Shown: one piece after another, positions 43,179 to 51,239 of the stretch
How positions within the stretch are numbered: position 1 is the stretch's first letter
Layout: each line of letters begins with the position of its first letter
Origin: Microcella sp.
GTDB lineage: Bacteria; Actinomycetota; Actinomycetes; Actinomycetales; Microbacteriaceae
Direction of reading: 5' to 3'
DNA: 64,000 nt
Assembly: GCF_025808395.1 (NCBI RefSeq)
Contig: NZ_CP075524.1
Span: 2,480,001-2,544,000 of the forward strand
Notes under the pieces: model-generated
The model's database searches: none
What the model was told of the DNA's origin: nothing
The model's input: only the letters and a program-made list of their open reading frames with translations
Position numbers and translations under genes: made by a program

Positions 43179-43880
43179 ATGACCACTGAACAGCAGGCGC
43201 CCGCGCCCGAGATCGCGGTGACTCGCGGGCGAAAGGCTCAGCCACCGATCGGCGGCGAGGTCTACGAAGAGCTGCTCTCTCGCATTCTCGCCTCGCAGAT
43301 CGGGCCCGGTGGCCGCATCACGATCGATGCGATCGCCCGAGAGCTCGGGGTCTCGCAGACTCCCATTCGCGAGGCGCTGCACCGCCTCGAGGCCGACGGT
43401 GTGGTCGTGCGCACTCACATGGCCGGCTACCGCGTTGCACCGAAGATCACTCGAGAGCAGTTCGAGAATCTCGTCGAAGTGCGCCTGCTGCTCGAGCCGG
43501 CCGCCGCCCGTCGCGCCGCCGAGCGCGTGACAGACGATGAGCTGGCGGCTCTCCGATCAGTCGCCGACTCGATGACGCCGAGCATGATCGCCACATCGGG
43601 CGAGCGCGGCTATGCGCTGTTCTCGCAGAGAGACGCGCTGCTGCACGACGCGATCGCCGAAGGGGGGCGCAACTCGTTCATTCGCGACTCGCTCGCTCGG
43701 CTGCACACCCATGTGCACCTGTTCCGTCTCGCCGACCATGCGAACATCACCGAGCGCGCGATTGGCGAGCACGCCGAGATCATCGCGGCGATCGGTCGTC
43801 GAGACCCTGATGCGGCAGCGTATGCCATGCGACACCACGTCGAAGCATCGGCCGAGCGGTTTCGCACGGCCTTCGACTGA
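43179..43880 (+). CDS. GntR-family regulator, FadR/FCD type
   Basis: A 233-residue DNA-binding repressor. The wHTH at about 25-90 has LASQIGPGGRITIDAIARELGVSQTPIREALHRLEADGVV. The FCD ligand domain follows with VEVRLLLEPAAARRAAERV, FHxA-like HDAIAEGGRN, and His residues in LHTHVHLFRL and GEHAEIIAAI that usually hold a metal. FCD ligands are small carboxylic acids or sugar acids. Its probable operator (AATACGAT...) is found at all five promoter regions of the island, including its own, so it is the local pathway regulator. Confidence 0.95.
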   Translation: MTTEQQAPAPEIAVTRGRKAQPPIGGEVYEELLSRILASQIGPGGRITIDAIARELGVSQTPIREALHRLEADGVVVRTHMAGYRVAPKITREQFENLVEVRLLLEPAAARRAAERVTDDELAALRSVADSMTPSMIATSGERGYALFSQRDALLHDAIAEGGRNSFIRDSLARLHTHVHLFRLADHANITERAIGEHAEIIAAIGRRDPDAAAYAMRHHVEASAERFRTAFD

Positions 43881-43906
43881 GGCCTGTCGCGCAGGCCGCG
43901 ACGCCG

Positions 43907-45334
43907 TTAGGCGTCGAGACCGATGTACTTCTCCTCGAGAAACTCGAGGATGCCCTCCGAGCTGCCTTCTCGCCCCAGCCCGCTCTGCTTCATGCCGCCG
44001 AATGGCGCCGCGGGGTCGCTGAGCACGCCGCGGTTCACGCCGACCATGCCCGCGTCGAGTCGTTGCGCGACGGCGAGCGCTTCGCCCTCCTCGCCGTAGA
44101 CATAGGCGATGAGACCGTACTCGGTGTCGTTGGCCCATGAGACCGCGTCGTCGATGTCGTCGAAGGGGACGACCGCCGTCACCGGCCCGAAGATCTCGGT
44201 GCGCGTGATGGTAGACCCATGCTCGACGTCGAGGAGCATGGTCGCCGGATAGAACGCCCCGGGCTCGATGGGGGTGCCTCCGAGCACGATGCGGGCGCCC
44301 TCGTGCTCTGCCGTCGCGACGAGCTCTGCCACCTTGTCGCGCTCAGCCGTCGACACGAGCGCGCCGAGACGATTGCCCTCATCGAGACCGGGCCCTACCG
44401 CGTAGTCTCGCAACCTGTCACGGAGCTTGGTCGTGAACTCGTCGTGCACGCTGCGGTGCACGTAGAAGCGGTTCGCTGCGGTGCAGGCAGAACCGCCGTT
44501 GCGCATCTTGGCCACCTCGGCTCCGGCCACTGCGGCGTCGACGTCGGCGCTGGCGAGCACCACGAAGGGTGCATTGCCCCCGAGCTCCATCGAGGCGCTG
44601 ACGACGCGGTCGGCGGCTTCGTGCAGCAGCACTCGGCCGACCTCGGTCGAACCGGTGAATGAGAGCTTGGCCACCGCCGGGTGATGAAGCATCGCCGACA
44701 CGGCTGGTCCCGTCGGCACCGGTGTGACGAGATTGACGACGCCCTTGGGCACGCCTGCTCGCTCGAGCGTCGCGACGATGTGCGCCGCCGTCAGCGGCGT
44801 CTCGCGCGCGGGTTTGAGAATGCACGTGCATCCGGCAGCGAGAGCCGGCGCAATCTTGCGCGTCGCCATCGCCGCAGGAAAGTTCCATGGCGTGATGAGC
44901 ACCGAGACGCCGATGGGTTGGCGCGTGACGACGATGCGCTTGTCGCCCGACGGTGAGAGGCGGTAGTCGCCGCCGATGCGCACGGCTTCTTCAGAGAACC
45001 AGCGGAAGAACTCGGTCGCGTAGTCGGCCTCTGCGCGAGCATCCGCCAGCGCCTTGCCGTTCTCTCGCACGATGAGTCGCGCGATCTCTTCGCGATCTTC
45101 GCGCAGCAGTTCGAAGGCGTGCCGCAAGATCTCAGCGCGCTCACGCGGCGCCGTCGCGGCCCACCCCGCGGCCGCGCGGTCAGCCGCTTCGACTGCGTCG
45201 ATGCAGTCTTGCTCGGTCGCGATGGCGACCTCGGTGATCGTGCTGCCGTCTGAGGGGTCGAGCACCGCGAAGCGGCCGCCGTCGGCGCCCGGTCGCCATG
45301 CGCCGTCGATGTAGAGATCGGTATACAGGGGCAT
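43907..45334 (-). CDS. NAD(P)-dependent aldehyde dehydrogenase (succinate-semialdehyde dehydrogenase-like)
   Basis: A 475-residue enzyme. The start MPLYTDLYIDG at 45334 is preceded by GCGAAAGG; an in-frame extension to 45460 would cross the operator. Motifs are TPWNFPAAMATRKIAPALAAG, FTGSTEVGR, ASMELGGNAPFVV (general-base Glu) and NGGSACTAANRF (nucleophile Cys), with EIFGPV and PFGGMKQSGLGREGS at the end. This pattern is of the SSADH/GabD branch. Operator S5 is 77 bases upstream. It would oxidise an aldehyde intermediate. Confidence 0.94.
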   Translation of the reverse strand: MPLYTDLYIDGAWRPGADGGRFAVLDPSDGSTITEVAIATEQDCIDAVEAADRAAAGWAATAPRERAEILRHAFELLREDREEIARLIVRENGKALADARAEADYATEFFRWFSEEAVRIGGDYRLSPSGDKRIVVTRQPIGVSVLITPWNFPAAMATRKIAPALAAGCTCILKPARETPLTAAHIVATLERAGVPKGVVNLVTPVPTGPAVSAMLHHPAVAKLSFTGSTEVGRVLLHEAADRVVSASMELGGNAPFVVLASADVDAAVAGAEVAKMRNGGSACTAANRFYVHRSVHDEFTTKLRDRLRDYAVGPGLDEGNRLGALVSTAERDKVAELVATAEHEGARIVLGGTPIEPGAFYPATMLLDVEHGSTITRTEIFGPVTAVVPFDDIDDAVSWANDTEYGLIAYVYGEEGEALAVAQRLDAGMVGVNRGVLSDPAAPFGGMKQSGLGREGSSEGILEFLEEKYIGLDA

Positions 45335-45410
45335 CGTCGAACCTTTCGCGGGGATGATGCGGGGACGGGCACCGAGTCGTCCGCGGTGTGGTGCGCCTCG
45401 ACCGTGCGTG

Positions 45411-45432
45411 TTATCGTATCGTATCGTATTCG
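45411..45432. promoter_or_regulatory. Putative GntR operator S5 with ATCGT direct repeats
   Basis: TTATCGTATCGTATCGTATT; the other strand reads AATACGATACGATACGATAA. It contains three tandem ATCGT units. It sits between the aldehyde dehydrogenase and the small ORF/tatB, and could control both directions. Confidence 0.68.
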
Positions 45433-45454
45433 CGTCTCGATGAGGAGGCTGATC

Positions 45455-45550
45455 ATGCACGACCGCACCACGATGGCAGTCGACGCAGCGCAGTGCGCGC
45501 CCTCGTGCACCGTGGCCACCGTGCAGGCGGGTGCGACATGTTCGGCCTGA
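45455..45550 (+). CDS. Small ORF (31 aa, Cys-containing) overlapping the tatB start
   Basis: AGGAGG (45443-45448) is 6 bases before ATG 45455, one of the best ribosome-binding sites in the window. The peptide starts MHDRTTMAVDAAQCAPSC and has three Cys and no charged residue after Asp10. It stops 13 bases inside tatB, in another frame. It may be a leader peptide coupling translation to tatB, or a small product of its own. I do not recognise it. Confidence 0.5.
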   Translation: MHDRTTMAVDAAQCAPSCTVATVQAGATCSA

Positions 45551-45891
45551 CCATCGAGAAGCTGCTCATCATCGGCATCATCGCCGCGATACTGATCGGC
45601 CCCGACCGCCTGCCCCGAGTGGCGTCGTACCTCGCCGCACTCATCAGGGGGGCGAAGCGCCTCGCCGAAACCGGCAAAGAGCGGTTGCGCGACGAACTCG
45701 GCGACGAGGTCGACGAGATCGACTGGCAGACGCTCGATCCGCGCAGGTACGACCCTCGGCGCATCGTGCGCGAGGCCGTCACCTCGAGCCTCGACGACGA
45801 CACGCCCAAGCCGAAGCCTCCGCCTCCGTCGTCGCGCTACCGACCGCGCAACGTCGACGAGACCGTCCCCCCCGAACAACCCGCAGCCTGA
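45538..45891 (+). CDS. tatB: Sec-independent protein translocase TatB
   Basis: A 117-residue TatA/B-family protein. ATG 45538 begins MFGLTIEKLLIIGIIAAILIGPDRLP, the typical TatB N-terminus (Glu at residue 7, membrane helix, GP hinge), followed by the amphipathic helix RVASYLAALIRGAKRLAETGKERL and a Pro-rich tail. It delivers folded proteins with RR signals to TatC. No good RBS of its own is visible, but the small ORF before it has one. Gene order B-A-C is compact. Confidence 0.9.
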   Translation: MFGLTIEKLLIIGIIAAILIGPDRLPRVASYLAALIRGAKRLAETGKERLRDELGDEVDEIDWQTLDPRRYDPRRIVREAVTSSLDDDTPKPKPPPPSSRYRPRNVDETVPPEQPAA

Positions 45892-45938
45892 ACCCTCGAC
45901 TCCCACGACCACCGCACTCACCATCGATCGGAGACATC

Positions 45939-46187
45939 ATGCCCGCCAACCTCGGAGGCTGGACCGGCCTCATCCTCATCCTCGTCGTGATCCTGCTCTT
46001 CGCGGCGCCCAAGCTTCCCGGGCTCGCCCGCAGCCTGGGGCAGTCGATGACGATCTTCAAGAAAGAGGTGCGCGCGAAAGACGACGATGACACCTCGACG
46101 AGCGGCGCCGCGGCACCGGGCTCAGAAGGTGCCGCGTCGTCGACGACGGCGACCGACGCCGAATCTCCGCGCTCCACCGTCGGCTGA
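45939..46187 (+). CDS. tatA: Sec-independent protein translocase TatA
   Basis: An 82-residue pore-forming subunit. MPANLGGWTGLILILVVILLFAAPKLPGLARSLGQS has the short membrane helix, the hinge (APKLPGLARSLG, equivalent to GTKKLPxLARSLG) and the amphipathic helix MTIFKKEVR. The Asp/Ser/Ala-rich tail is unstructured. 47 bases after tatB and 10 before tatC. Confidence 0.93.
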   Translation: MPANLGGWTGLILILVVILLFAAPKLPGLARSLGQSMTIFKKEVRAKDDDDTSTSGAAAPGSEGAASSTTATDAESPRSTVG

Positions 46188-46197
46188 GGCTCGAGAC

Positions 46198-46980
46198 ATG
46201 CCCGCTCAGCGTCGACGGCGCATGAGCATCGGCGAGCATCTGCGTGAACTCCGTCGTCGCCTCGGCATCAGCGCAGCCGTGCTGCTCGTTGCGGCGGTCG
46301 CGGGGTTCTTTCTCGCCGATGTCGTGTGGGCCGAGCTCAGTCGGCCCCTGCAGCAGGTGGCCTTGGCATCGGGTCGAGAAGCGCAGATCAACTACACCTC
46401 GGTCACCGAGGCCTTCGACACCCGCATGATGATCGCGCTCGCGATCGGCGTCGTGCTGTCGTCGCCCATGTGGCTCTACCAGACGTGGGCATATGTCGTG
46501 CCAGCGCTCAAACGTCGCGAGAAGCTCTACGCCGTCGCCTTTCTCGGGGCCGCCGTGCCGCTGTTCGCCGCGGGCTGTGCGGCGGGGTGGTTCGTGATAC
46601 CGAACATCGTCACTCTGCTCACCAGCTTCGCGCCTGAGGGCTCTGCGACGCTGCTGACGGCACGCACCTACCTCGACTTCGCCCTCAAACTCATCTTGGC
46701 TGTCGGCGTCGGCTTCGTGCTGCCGATTCTGCTCGTCATGCTCAATGCGATCGGCGTGCTGACCGGAGCTGCCATTCTGCGCTCGTGGCGCTGGGCCGTC
46801 ATCGTCATCGCTCTCTTCACCGCGCTTGCGACCCCGGCCGCCGACGTGCTGTCGATGCTGCTGCTCGCCGCACCCATGCTCGGTCTGTACTTCGCCGCAG
46901 CCGCGATCGCCGTGCTGGTCGACAAGCGTCGAGAGCGAGCGCTCGCCAAGCTCATTCACTCCGACGAGGTGTCGGTCTGA
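46198..46980 (+). CDS. tatC: Sec-independent protein translocase TatC
   Basis: A 260-residue protein with six membrane helices. The conserved N-terminal SIGEHLRELRRRL precedes TM1. The first periplasmic loop has SVTEAFDTRM, with the Glu-Phe part of the SPxE(A/P)F site. PMWLYQTWAYVVPALKRREK is the conserved cytosolic segment, and TPAADVLSMLLLAAPM is the late P-D motif. Receives twin-arginine signals, for example that of the binding protein at 24975. Confidence 0.95.
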   Translation: MPAQRRRRMSIGEHLRELRRRLGISAAVLLVAAVAGFFLADVVWAELSRPLQQVALASGREAQINYTSVTEAFDTRMMIALAIGVVLSSPMWLYQTWAYVVPALKRREKLYAVAFLGAAVPLFAAGCAAGWFVIPNIVTLLTSFAPEGSATLLTARTYLDFALKLILAVGVGFVLPILLVMLNAIGVLTGAAILRSWRWAVIVIALFTALATPAADVLSMLLLAAPMLGLYFAAAAIAVLVDKRRERALAKLIHSDEVSV

Positions 46981-46990
46981 TGGAGGTCTC

Positions 46991-47815
46991 ATGATGGATG
47001 CCCCTTCCCCAGTTCTGCCAGAGCGCATCGCGGTCGCCACGCTCGGGTTCGACGGTTTCGGCGATGAGGCTTTCGAGCCGGCGTTCAGCGGTCTGCCCGA
47101 CACGGGCTTTCGCAGCGTCGAGTTCAACTGCTGGTATGCCCGCACGATCACGCCGCAGGGGCTCGCGTCGATTCGCGACCGCAGCGCGGCGATCTGCGTG
47201 ACCCCGGTGTCTCTGCATGTGCCATCGTTCTCACCGGGGCCCGAACCCAGCGATCTGGCGCGCGAGACGGCCCGCTGGTGCTGGTTGATCGAGGCCGCCA
47301 CCATCGTCGGCGTCACCCTGCTCAAGTGCACGGGTCGAGACCGCGGCGAGGCCGGGGGAGTCGAGTCGATCATCGCGCTGCTGCGAGAGGTCGCACCCGT
47401 CGCAGCCGAGCGCGGCGTGCGCATCTCGCTCGAGAATCACGCGAACAACGTGCTCGAGTTCGCCGAAGACTACGACCGCATCTTCGACGCCATCGACGAC
47501 CCGGGGGTAGGCATGTGCCTCGACACCGGCCACTTCGCTGCGTCAGGAGTCGACATGCTCGCCATCGTCGACCGATTCGGCTCGCGCATCAACCATGTCG
47601 ACTTGAAAGACTGCGCCGGGCCCGGTCGCGAGTTCGTGCCATTCGGCGACGGCGTCGTCGACTTCGATGAGGTGCTCGACGCTGTCAACGCGACCGGCTA
47701 TTCGGGCTATCTCGTGGTCGAGTTTCCTCGACGAGGGGACGACACGGCGCTCACCGATCTCGCCGCGGGAGCCGCCATCGCCCGTCGTCACGTCGACGAG
47801 GTCGACCGAGCATGA
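46991..47815 (+). CDS. Sugar phosphate isomerase/epimerase TIM-barrel protein
   Basis: A 274-residue barrel of the xylose-isomerase-like family. Metal ligands can be assigned: Glu in SLENHANNV, Asp/His in MCLDTGHFAAS, His in INHVDLKD and Glu in LVVEFPR. ATG 46991 follows GGAGG. The stop overlaps the next gene by 4 bases (ATGA), giving an isomerase-oxidoreductase pair typical of inositol or unusual-sugar catabolism. It is 10 bases after tatC, so probably on the same transcript. Confidence 0.88.
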   Translation: MMDAPSPVLPERIAVATLGFDGFGDEAFEPAFSGLPDTGFRSVEFNCWYARTITPQGLASIRDRSAAICVTPVSLHVPSFSPGPEPSDLARETARWCWLIEAATIVGVTLLKCTGRDRGEAGGVESIIALLREVAPVAAERGVRISLENHANNVLEFAEDYDRIFDAIDDPGVGMCLDTGHFAASGVDMLAIVDRFGSRINHVDLKDCAGPGREFVPFGDGVVDFDEVLDAVNATGYSGYLVVEFPRRGDDTALTDLAAGAAIARRHVDEVDRA

Positions 47816-48792
47816 ACGACATGACGTTCGGCGTCATCGGCGCCGGGGGAATCGCACGCAAGCACCTCGACGCGATCTCGGCCGTGGGCGGCGCCCGCGT
47901 CACCGCGGTCGTCGACCTCGACGCTGATCGGGCCCGCTGGCTGACAGAGGCGACGTCTGCCGAGTTCGTCTCGCGGCCAGAGCTGCTCATCGGCCGGGTC
48001 GACGCCGTGTTGATTCTCACACCGCCTCGAGCGAGGCTCGACCCGGTGCGCACGCTCGTCGACGCCGGTATGCCGATCTTCTGCGAGAAGCCGCTCGCCG
48101 CCACCGTGGCAGACGCAGAGCTGCTCGCAGAGATCGTCGAGAGCGGGCCGGGGGCGCCCTTCATGATGGGCTTCATGAGGCGGTGGCACCCCCCGCACTC
48201 CGCGGTGCGCGCGGTGATCGAGTCGGGGGCTCTCGGCGAGGTCGTGCAAGTGCTGCGTCAACGCATCGGCCGCATCGACCTGCCTCAGGGCAACTGGAGG
48301 AGCAGCCCTGGTCAGCTGTGCGGCATCACGATGGAGTCGGCATCGCACGACTTCGACCTGCTGCGGTGGCTGTTCGGAGACATCGCGCGCGCCGCGGGCG
48401 AAGTGGTCGAGTCGAGGCCAGAGCTGCCGGGGTTCGATGAGTCGATGGCGGCGACCCTGCGCTTCGAGACTGGACTCTCTGGCGCCCTGCAGGTCTCGTG
48501 GCAGAGCCGACTGGCCAGAAACTCTCTGACCGTCGTCGGCACCGAGGGCTCACTCGCGCTCGACGGGCCCGGCATGTGGTCGAGCCGCACGCTCACGGTC
48601 GTGACAGCCGAGGGCGAGACAGTGCGCGAGTTCTCTGAGAGCGATGCGATCGACGACGGATACACGGGGCAGATGGCGGCATTCCTCGCGCTCGTGCGAG
48701 GCGAGCATGTCGAGCACCCCGGCGTGCGTGACGGACTCGCGACCGTGCGACTCTCGCAGTCGGTTCTCGACCACTCGGCCGCTGCGGAGTGA
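47812..48792 (+). CDS. Gfo/Idh/MocA-family oxidoreductase
   Basis: A 326-residue NAD(P)-dependent sugar or inositol dehydrogenase. Rossmann loop GVIGAGGIARKHLDAI, the EKP motif (MPIFCEKPLAAT, with the Lys that assists catalysis) and the C-terminal GGxxxDxxxHDFDLLRWLFG segment as ESASHDFDLLRWLFGD. Coupled to the isomerase before it. Substrate unknown. Confidence 0.93.
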   Translation: MNDMTFGVIGAGGIARKHLDAISAVGGARVTAVVDLDADRARWLTEATSAEFVSRPELLIGRVDAVLILTPPRARLDPVRTLVDAGMPIFCEKPLAATVADAELLAEIVESGPGAPFMMGFMRRWHPPHSAVRAVIESGALGEVVQVLRQRIGRIDLPQGNWRSSPGQLCGITMESASHDFDLLRWLFGDIARAAGEVVESRPELPGFDESMAATLRFETGLSGALQVSWQSRLARNSLTVVGTEGSLALDGPGMWSSRTLTVVTAEGETVREFSESDAIDDGYTGQMAAFLALVRGEHVEHPGVRDGLATVRLSQSVLDHSAAAE

Positions 48793-48840
48793 CTGGGCGG
48801 CTGCGCGCCGATGTCAGAGCTCACCACTACCGTCACTGAC

Positions 48841-49536
48841 ATGAACATCGTGATGATTGCGGGCTTCTGGCTCGATGGCGATTCCTGGGGCGACGTGACG
48901 CCCGCGCTCACGGCGGCCGGGCACACCGTGCACACCCCGACCCTGCCCGGCAAGCGGCCGGGCGACACCGACCTCTCGGGCATCGGTCTGAGAACGCACG
49001 TGGATGCTGTGCTCGAGATCGTCGACGCGGTCGACGGCCCCGTGGTGCTCGTCGGTCACTCGGGCGGCGGCAGCGTCGCATGGGCGGTCGCAGATGCCCG
49101 CCCCGACGCGGTTGCCCGTGTCGTCTTCGTCGACGCCCTGCCGTTTCCGGCCGGCAGCGCGATCAACGACGAGCTTCCGGTCGAGGGCGACGGCGTTCCG
49201 CTGCCCGACTGGGGCTTCTTCGAGGCTGAAGACCTCGTCGACCTCACCGACGAGCTGCGTGATCGTTTTCGAGCCATCGCGAAGCCAGAGCCAGCGGGCG
49301 TCGCCGTCGAGCCTCAGCAGCTCGGCAATGAGTCGCGGTTCTCCGTGCCCGTCACGGTCATCGCGTGCGAGTTCACCGAAGCGACGATCCGCGCGGCGAT
49401 CACGGGTGGGGCGCCGTGGGCGAGCGAGCTCGCCTCGCTCGCCAGCCTCGACATCGTCGAGCTGCCCACGGGTCACTGGCCGCAGTTCACGAAGCCGGTC
49501 GAGCTGGCGCACGCAATCCTCGCCGCGGTCGACTGA
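48841..49536 (+). CDS. Alpha/beta hydrolase
   Basis: A 231-residue protein from ATG 48841; an in-frame ATG at 48811 adds ten residues and neither has a strong RBS. It opens MNIVMIAGFWLDGDSWGDV (oxyanion region), has nucleophile elbow VGHSGGGSVAW and C-terminal His in PTGHWPQFTKP. It matches small RsbQ/MhpC-style esterases. No clear link to its neighbours. The 3' end is 12 bases from the convergent helicase gene. Confidence 0.85.
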   Translation: MNIVMIAGFWLDGDSWGDVTPALTAAGHTVHTPTLPGKRPGDTDLSGIGLRTHVDAVLEIVDAVDGPVVLVGHSGGGSVAWAVADARPDAVARVVFVDALPFPAGSAINDELPVEGDGVPLPDWGFFEAEDLVDLTDELRDRFRAIAKPEPAGVAVEPQQLGNESRFSVPVTVIACEFTEATIRAAITGGAPWASELASLASLDIVELPTGHWPQFTKPVELAHAILAAVD

Positions 49537-49548
49537 GCGACGCTGGTC

Positions 49549-51198
49549 TCAGGCCGCAGCGGCGATCTGATCGGCGTCGAGAATCGTGTAGCTGTATCCC
49601 TGCTCGGCGAGAAAGCGCTGCCGGTTCTGAGCGAAGTCTTGATCGACGGTGTCACGTGCGACGAGCGTGTAGAAGCTCGCCGGAATACCGCTCTGCTTCG
49701 GCCGCAGCAAGCGACCCAGGCGCTGTGCCTCTTCTTGGCGTGAGCCGAACGAACCCGACACCTGAATCGCGACCGTCGCTTCGGGCAAGTCGACAGAGAA
49801 GTTCGCCACCTTCGAGACGACGAGCACCGGTGTGCGGCCATCCCGAAACTCCTGGTACAGCCGTTCGCGCTCGTCGACCGACGTGGCGCCCGTGAGTTGC
49901 GGCACCCCCAACGACTCGGCGAGCTCGTCGATCTGATCGAGGTACTGCCCGATGATCAAGATGCGCTCGCCCTCGTGCTGCTCGACCAGCCGTTTCACGA
50001 CAGCGAGCTTCGCCGGCGCCGTGGCGGCAAGCCGATAGCGCTGATCGTCGGCGCTCGCCGCATACTCGAGCCGCTCGCTCGCCGGCAGATCGATGCGCAC
50101 CTCGAAGCAGCTTGCCGGTGAGATGTAGCCCTGCGCCTCGATCTCTTTCCACGGAGCATCGAAACGCTTCGGCCCGATCAGGCTGAAGACGTCGCCCTCT
50201 CGGCCGTCTTCGCGCACGAGCGTGGCCGTCAGCCCCAGTCGACGTCGAGCCTGCAGCTCAGCCGTCAGCTTGAACACGGGGGCCGGCAGCAAGTGCACCT
50301 CGTCGTAGACGATGAGCCCCCAATCGAGCGCGTCGAGCAGGGCGAGGTGAGCGTACTCGCCCTTTCTCTTGGCGGTCAGAATCTGGTAGGTGGCGATCGT
50401 GACCGGCTTGACCTCTTTCACCTGGCCCGAATACTCGCCGATCTCGTCGTCGGTGAGGCTCGTGCGCGCCAGCAGCTCTGCTCGCCACTGGCGAGCCGAC
50501 ACCGTGTTCGTCACCAGAATCAGCGTCGTCGTGCCCGCCTTCGCCATCGCACCAGCACCGACGAGGGTCTTGCCGGCTCCGCACGGCAGCACCACGACGC
50601 CAGAGCCGCCGACGAAGAACTGGTCGATCGCCTGCTGCTGATAAGGCCGCAAGCCCCACTCGGCGAGGTCGAGGTCGATCTCGTGGGGGGTTCCGGGGGT
50701 GTACCCCGCGAGGTCTTCGGCGGGCCAGCCGATCTTCACGAGCTCTTGCTTCACCTGGCCGCGCGCCCACGGCGCCAACTCGAAGGCCGAGTGATCGATG
50801 CGCCGCGTCAGCAGCGGAGCGACCCTCTTGCTCGACGCGATCTCGGTGAGCACTGCAGCATCCGTCGACCGCAGCACGAGCGCGCCTTCGTCGTTGCGCA
50901 CGATGATGAGGCGGCCGTAGCGGCCGACCGTCTCGGTGATATCGGTGGCCACCGACTGCGGCACCGGAAACTTGGCATACCTCTCGAGCACGGCGAGCAT
51001 CTCGTCGGCCTCGTGGCCGGCGGCGCGAGCGTTCCAGAGGCCGAGTCGGGTGATGCGGTACGTGTGCACGTGCTCCGGTGCGCGTTCGAGCTCGGCGAAC
51101 ACGGCGAGAGCGTGCCTGGCCTCGTCGGCTCGCGGGTTCGCCACCTCGAGCAGCACGGTGCGGTCGCTCTGAACGATGAGCGGGCCGTCAGGATTCAT
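49549..51198 (-). CDS. XPB/Ssl2-type DNA repair helicase
   Basis: A 549-residue SF2 helicase (bacterial XPB), unwinding DNA 3' to 5' with ATP. An N-terminal helicase-associated domain (about 1-170) precedes LRPYQQQAIDQF, Walker A LPCGAGKTLVGAG, the YDEVHLLP box (DEVH), SGL-like LTATLVRED, and the RecA2 motifs FSVDLPEATVAIQVSGSFG and RQEEAQRLGRLLRPK. Common in actinobacteria beside the helicase-associated gene that follows on the same strand upstream (41 bases). Role in repair is presumed. Confidence 0.95.
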   Translation of the reverse strand: MNPDGPLIVQSDRTVLLEVANPRADEARHALAVFAELERAPEHVHTYRITRLGLWNARAAGHEADEMLAVLERYAKFPVPQSVATDITETVGRYGRLIIVRNDEGALVLRSTDAAVLTEIASSKRVAPLLTRRIDHSAFELAPWARGQVKQELVKIGWPAEDLAGYTPGTPHEIDLDLAEWGLRPYQQQAIDQFFVGGSGVVVLPCGAGKTLVGAGAMAKAGTTTLILVTNTVSARQWRAELLARTSLTDDEIGEYSGQVKEVKPVTIATYQILTAKRKGEYAHLALLDALDWGLIVYDEVHLLPAPVFKLTAELQARRRLGLTATLVREDGREGDVFSLIGPKRFDAPWKEIEAQGYISPASCFEVRIDLPASERLEYAASADDQRYRLAATAPAKLAVVKRLVEQHEGERILIIGQYLDQIDELAESLGVPQLTGATSVDERERLYQEFRDGRTPVLVVSKVANFSVDLPEATVAIQVSGSFGSRQEEAQRLGRLLRPKQSGIPASFYTLVARDTVDQDFAQNRQRFLAEQGYSYTILDADQIAAAA

Positions 51199-51239
51199 AA
51201 CGGGCCAGTCTAGTTGGCCAGCCTGAGAGCCCGAGGTCG

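Noticed and set aside
45411..45434. Start of a CRISPR or microsatellite array (ATCGT repeats)
   Set aside because: Only three 5-base units, better explained by the operator motif shared with four other sites.
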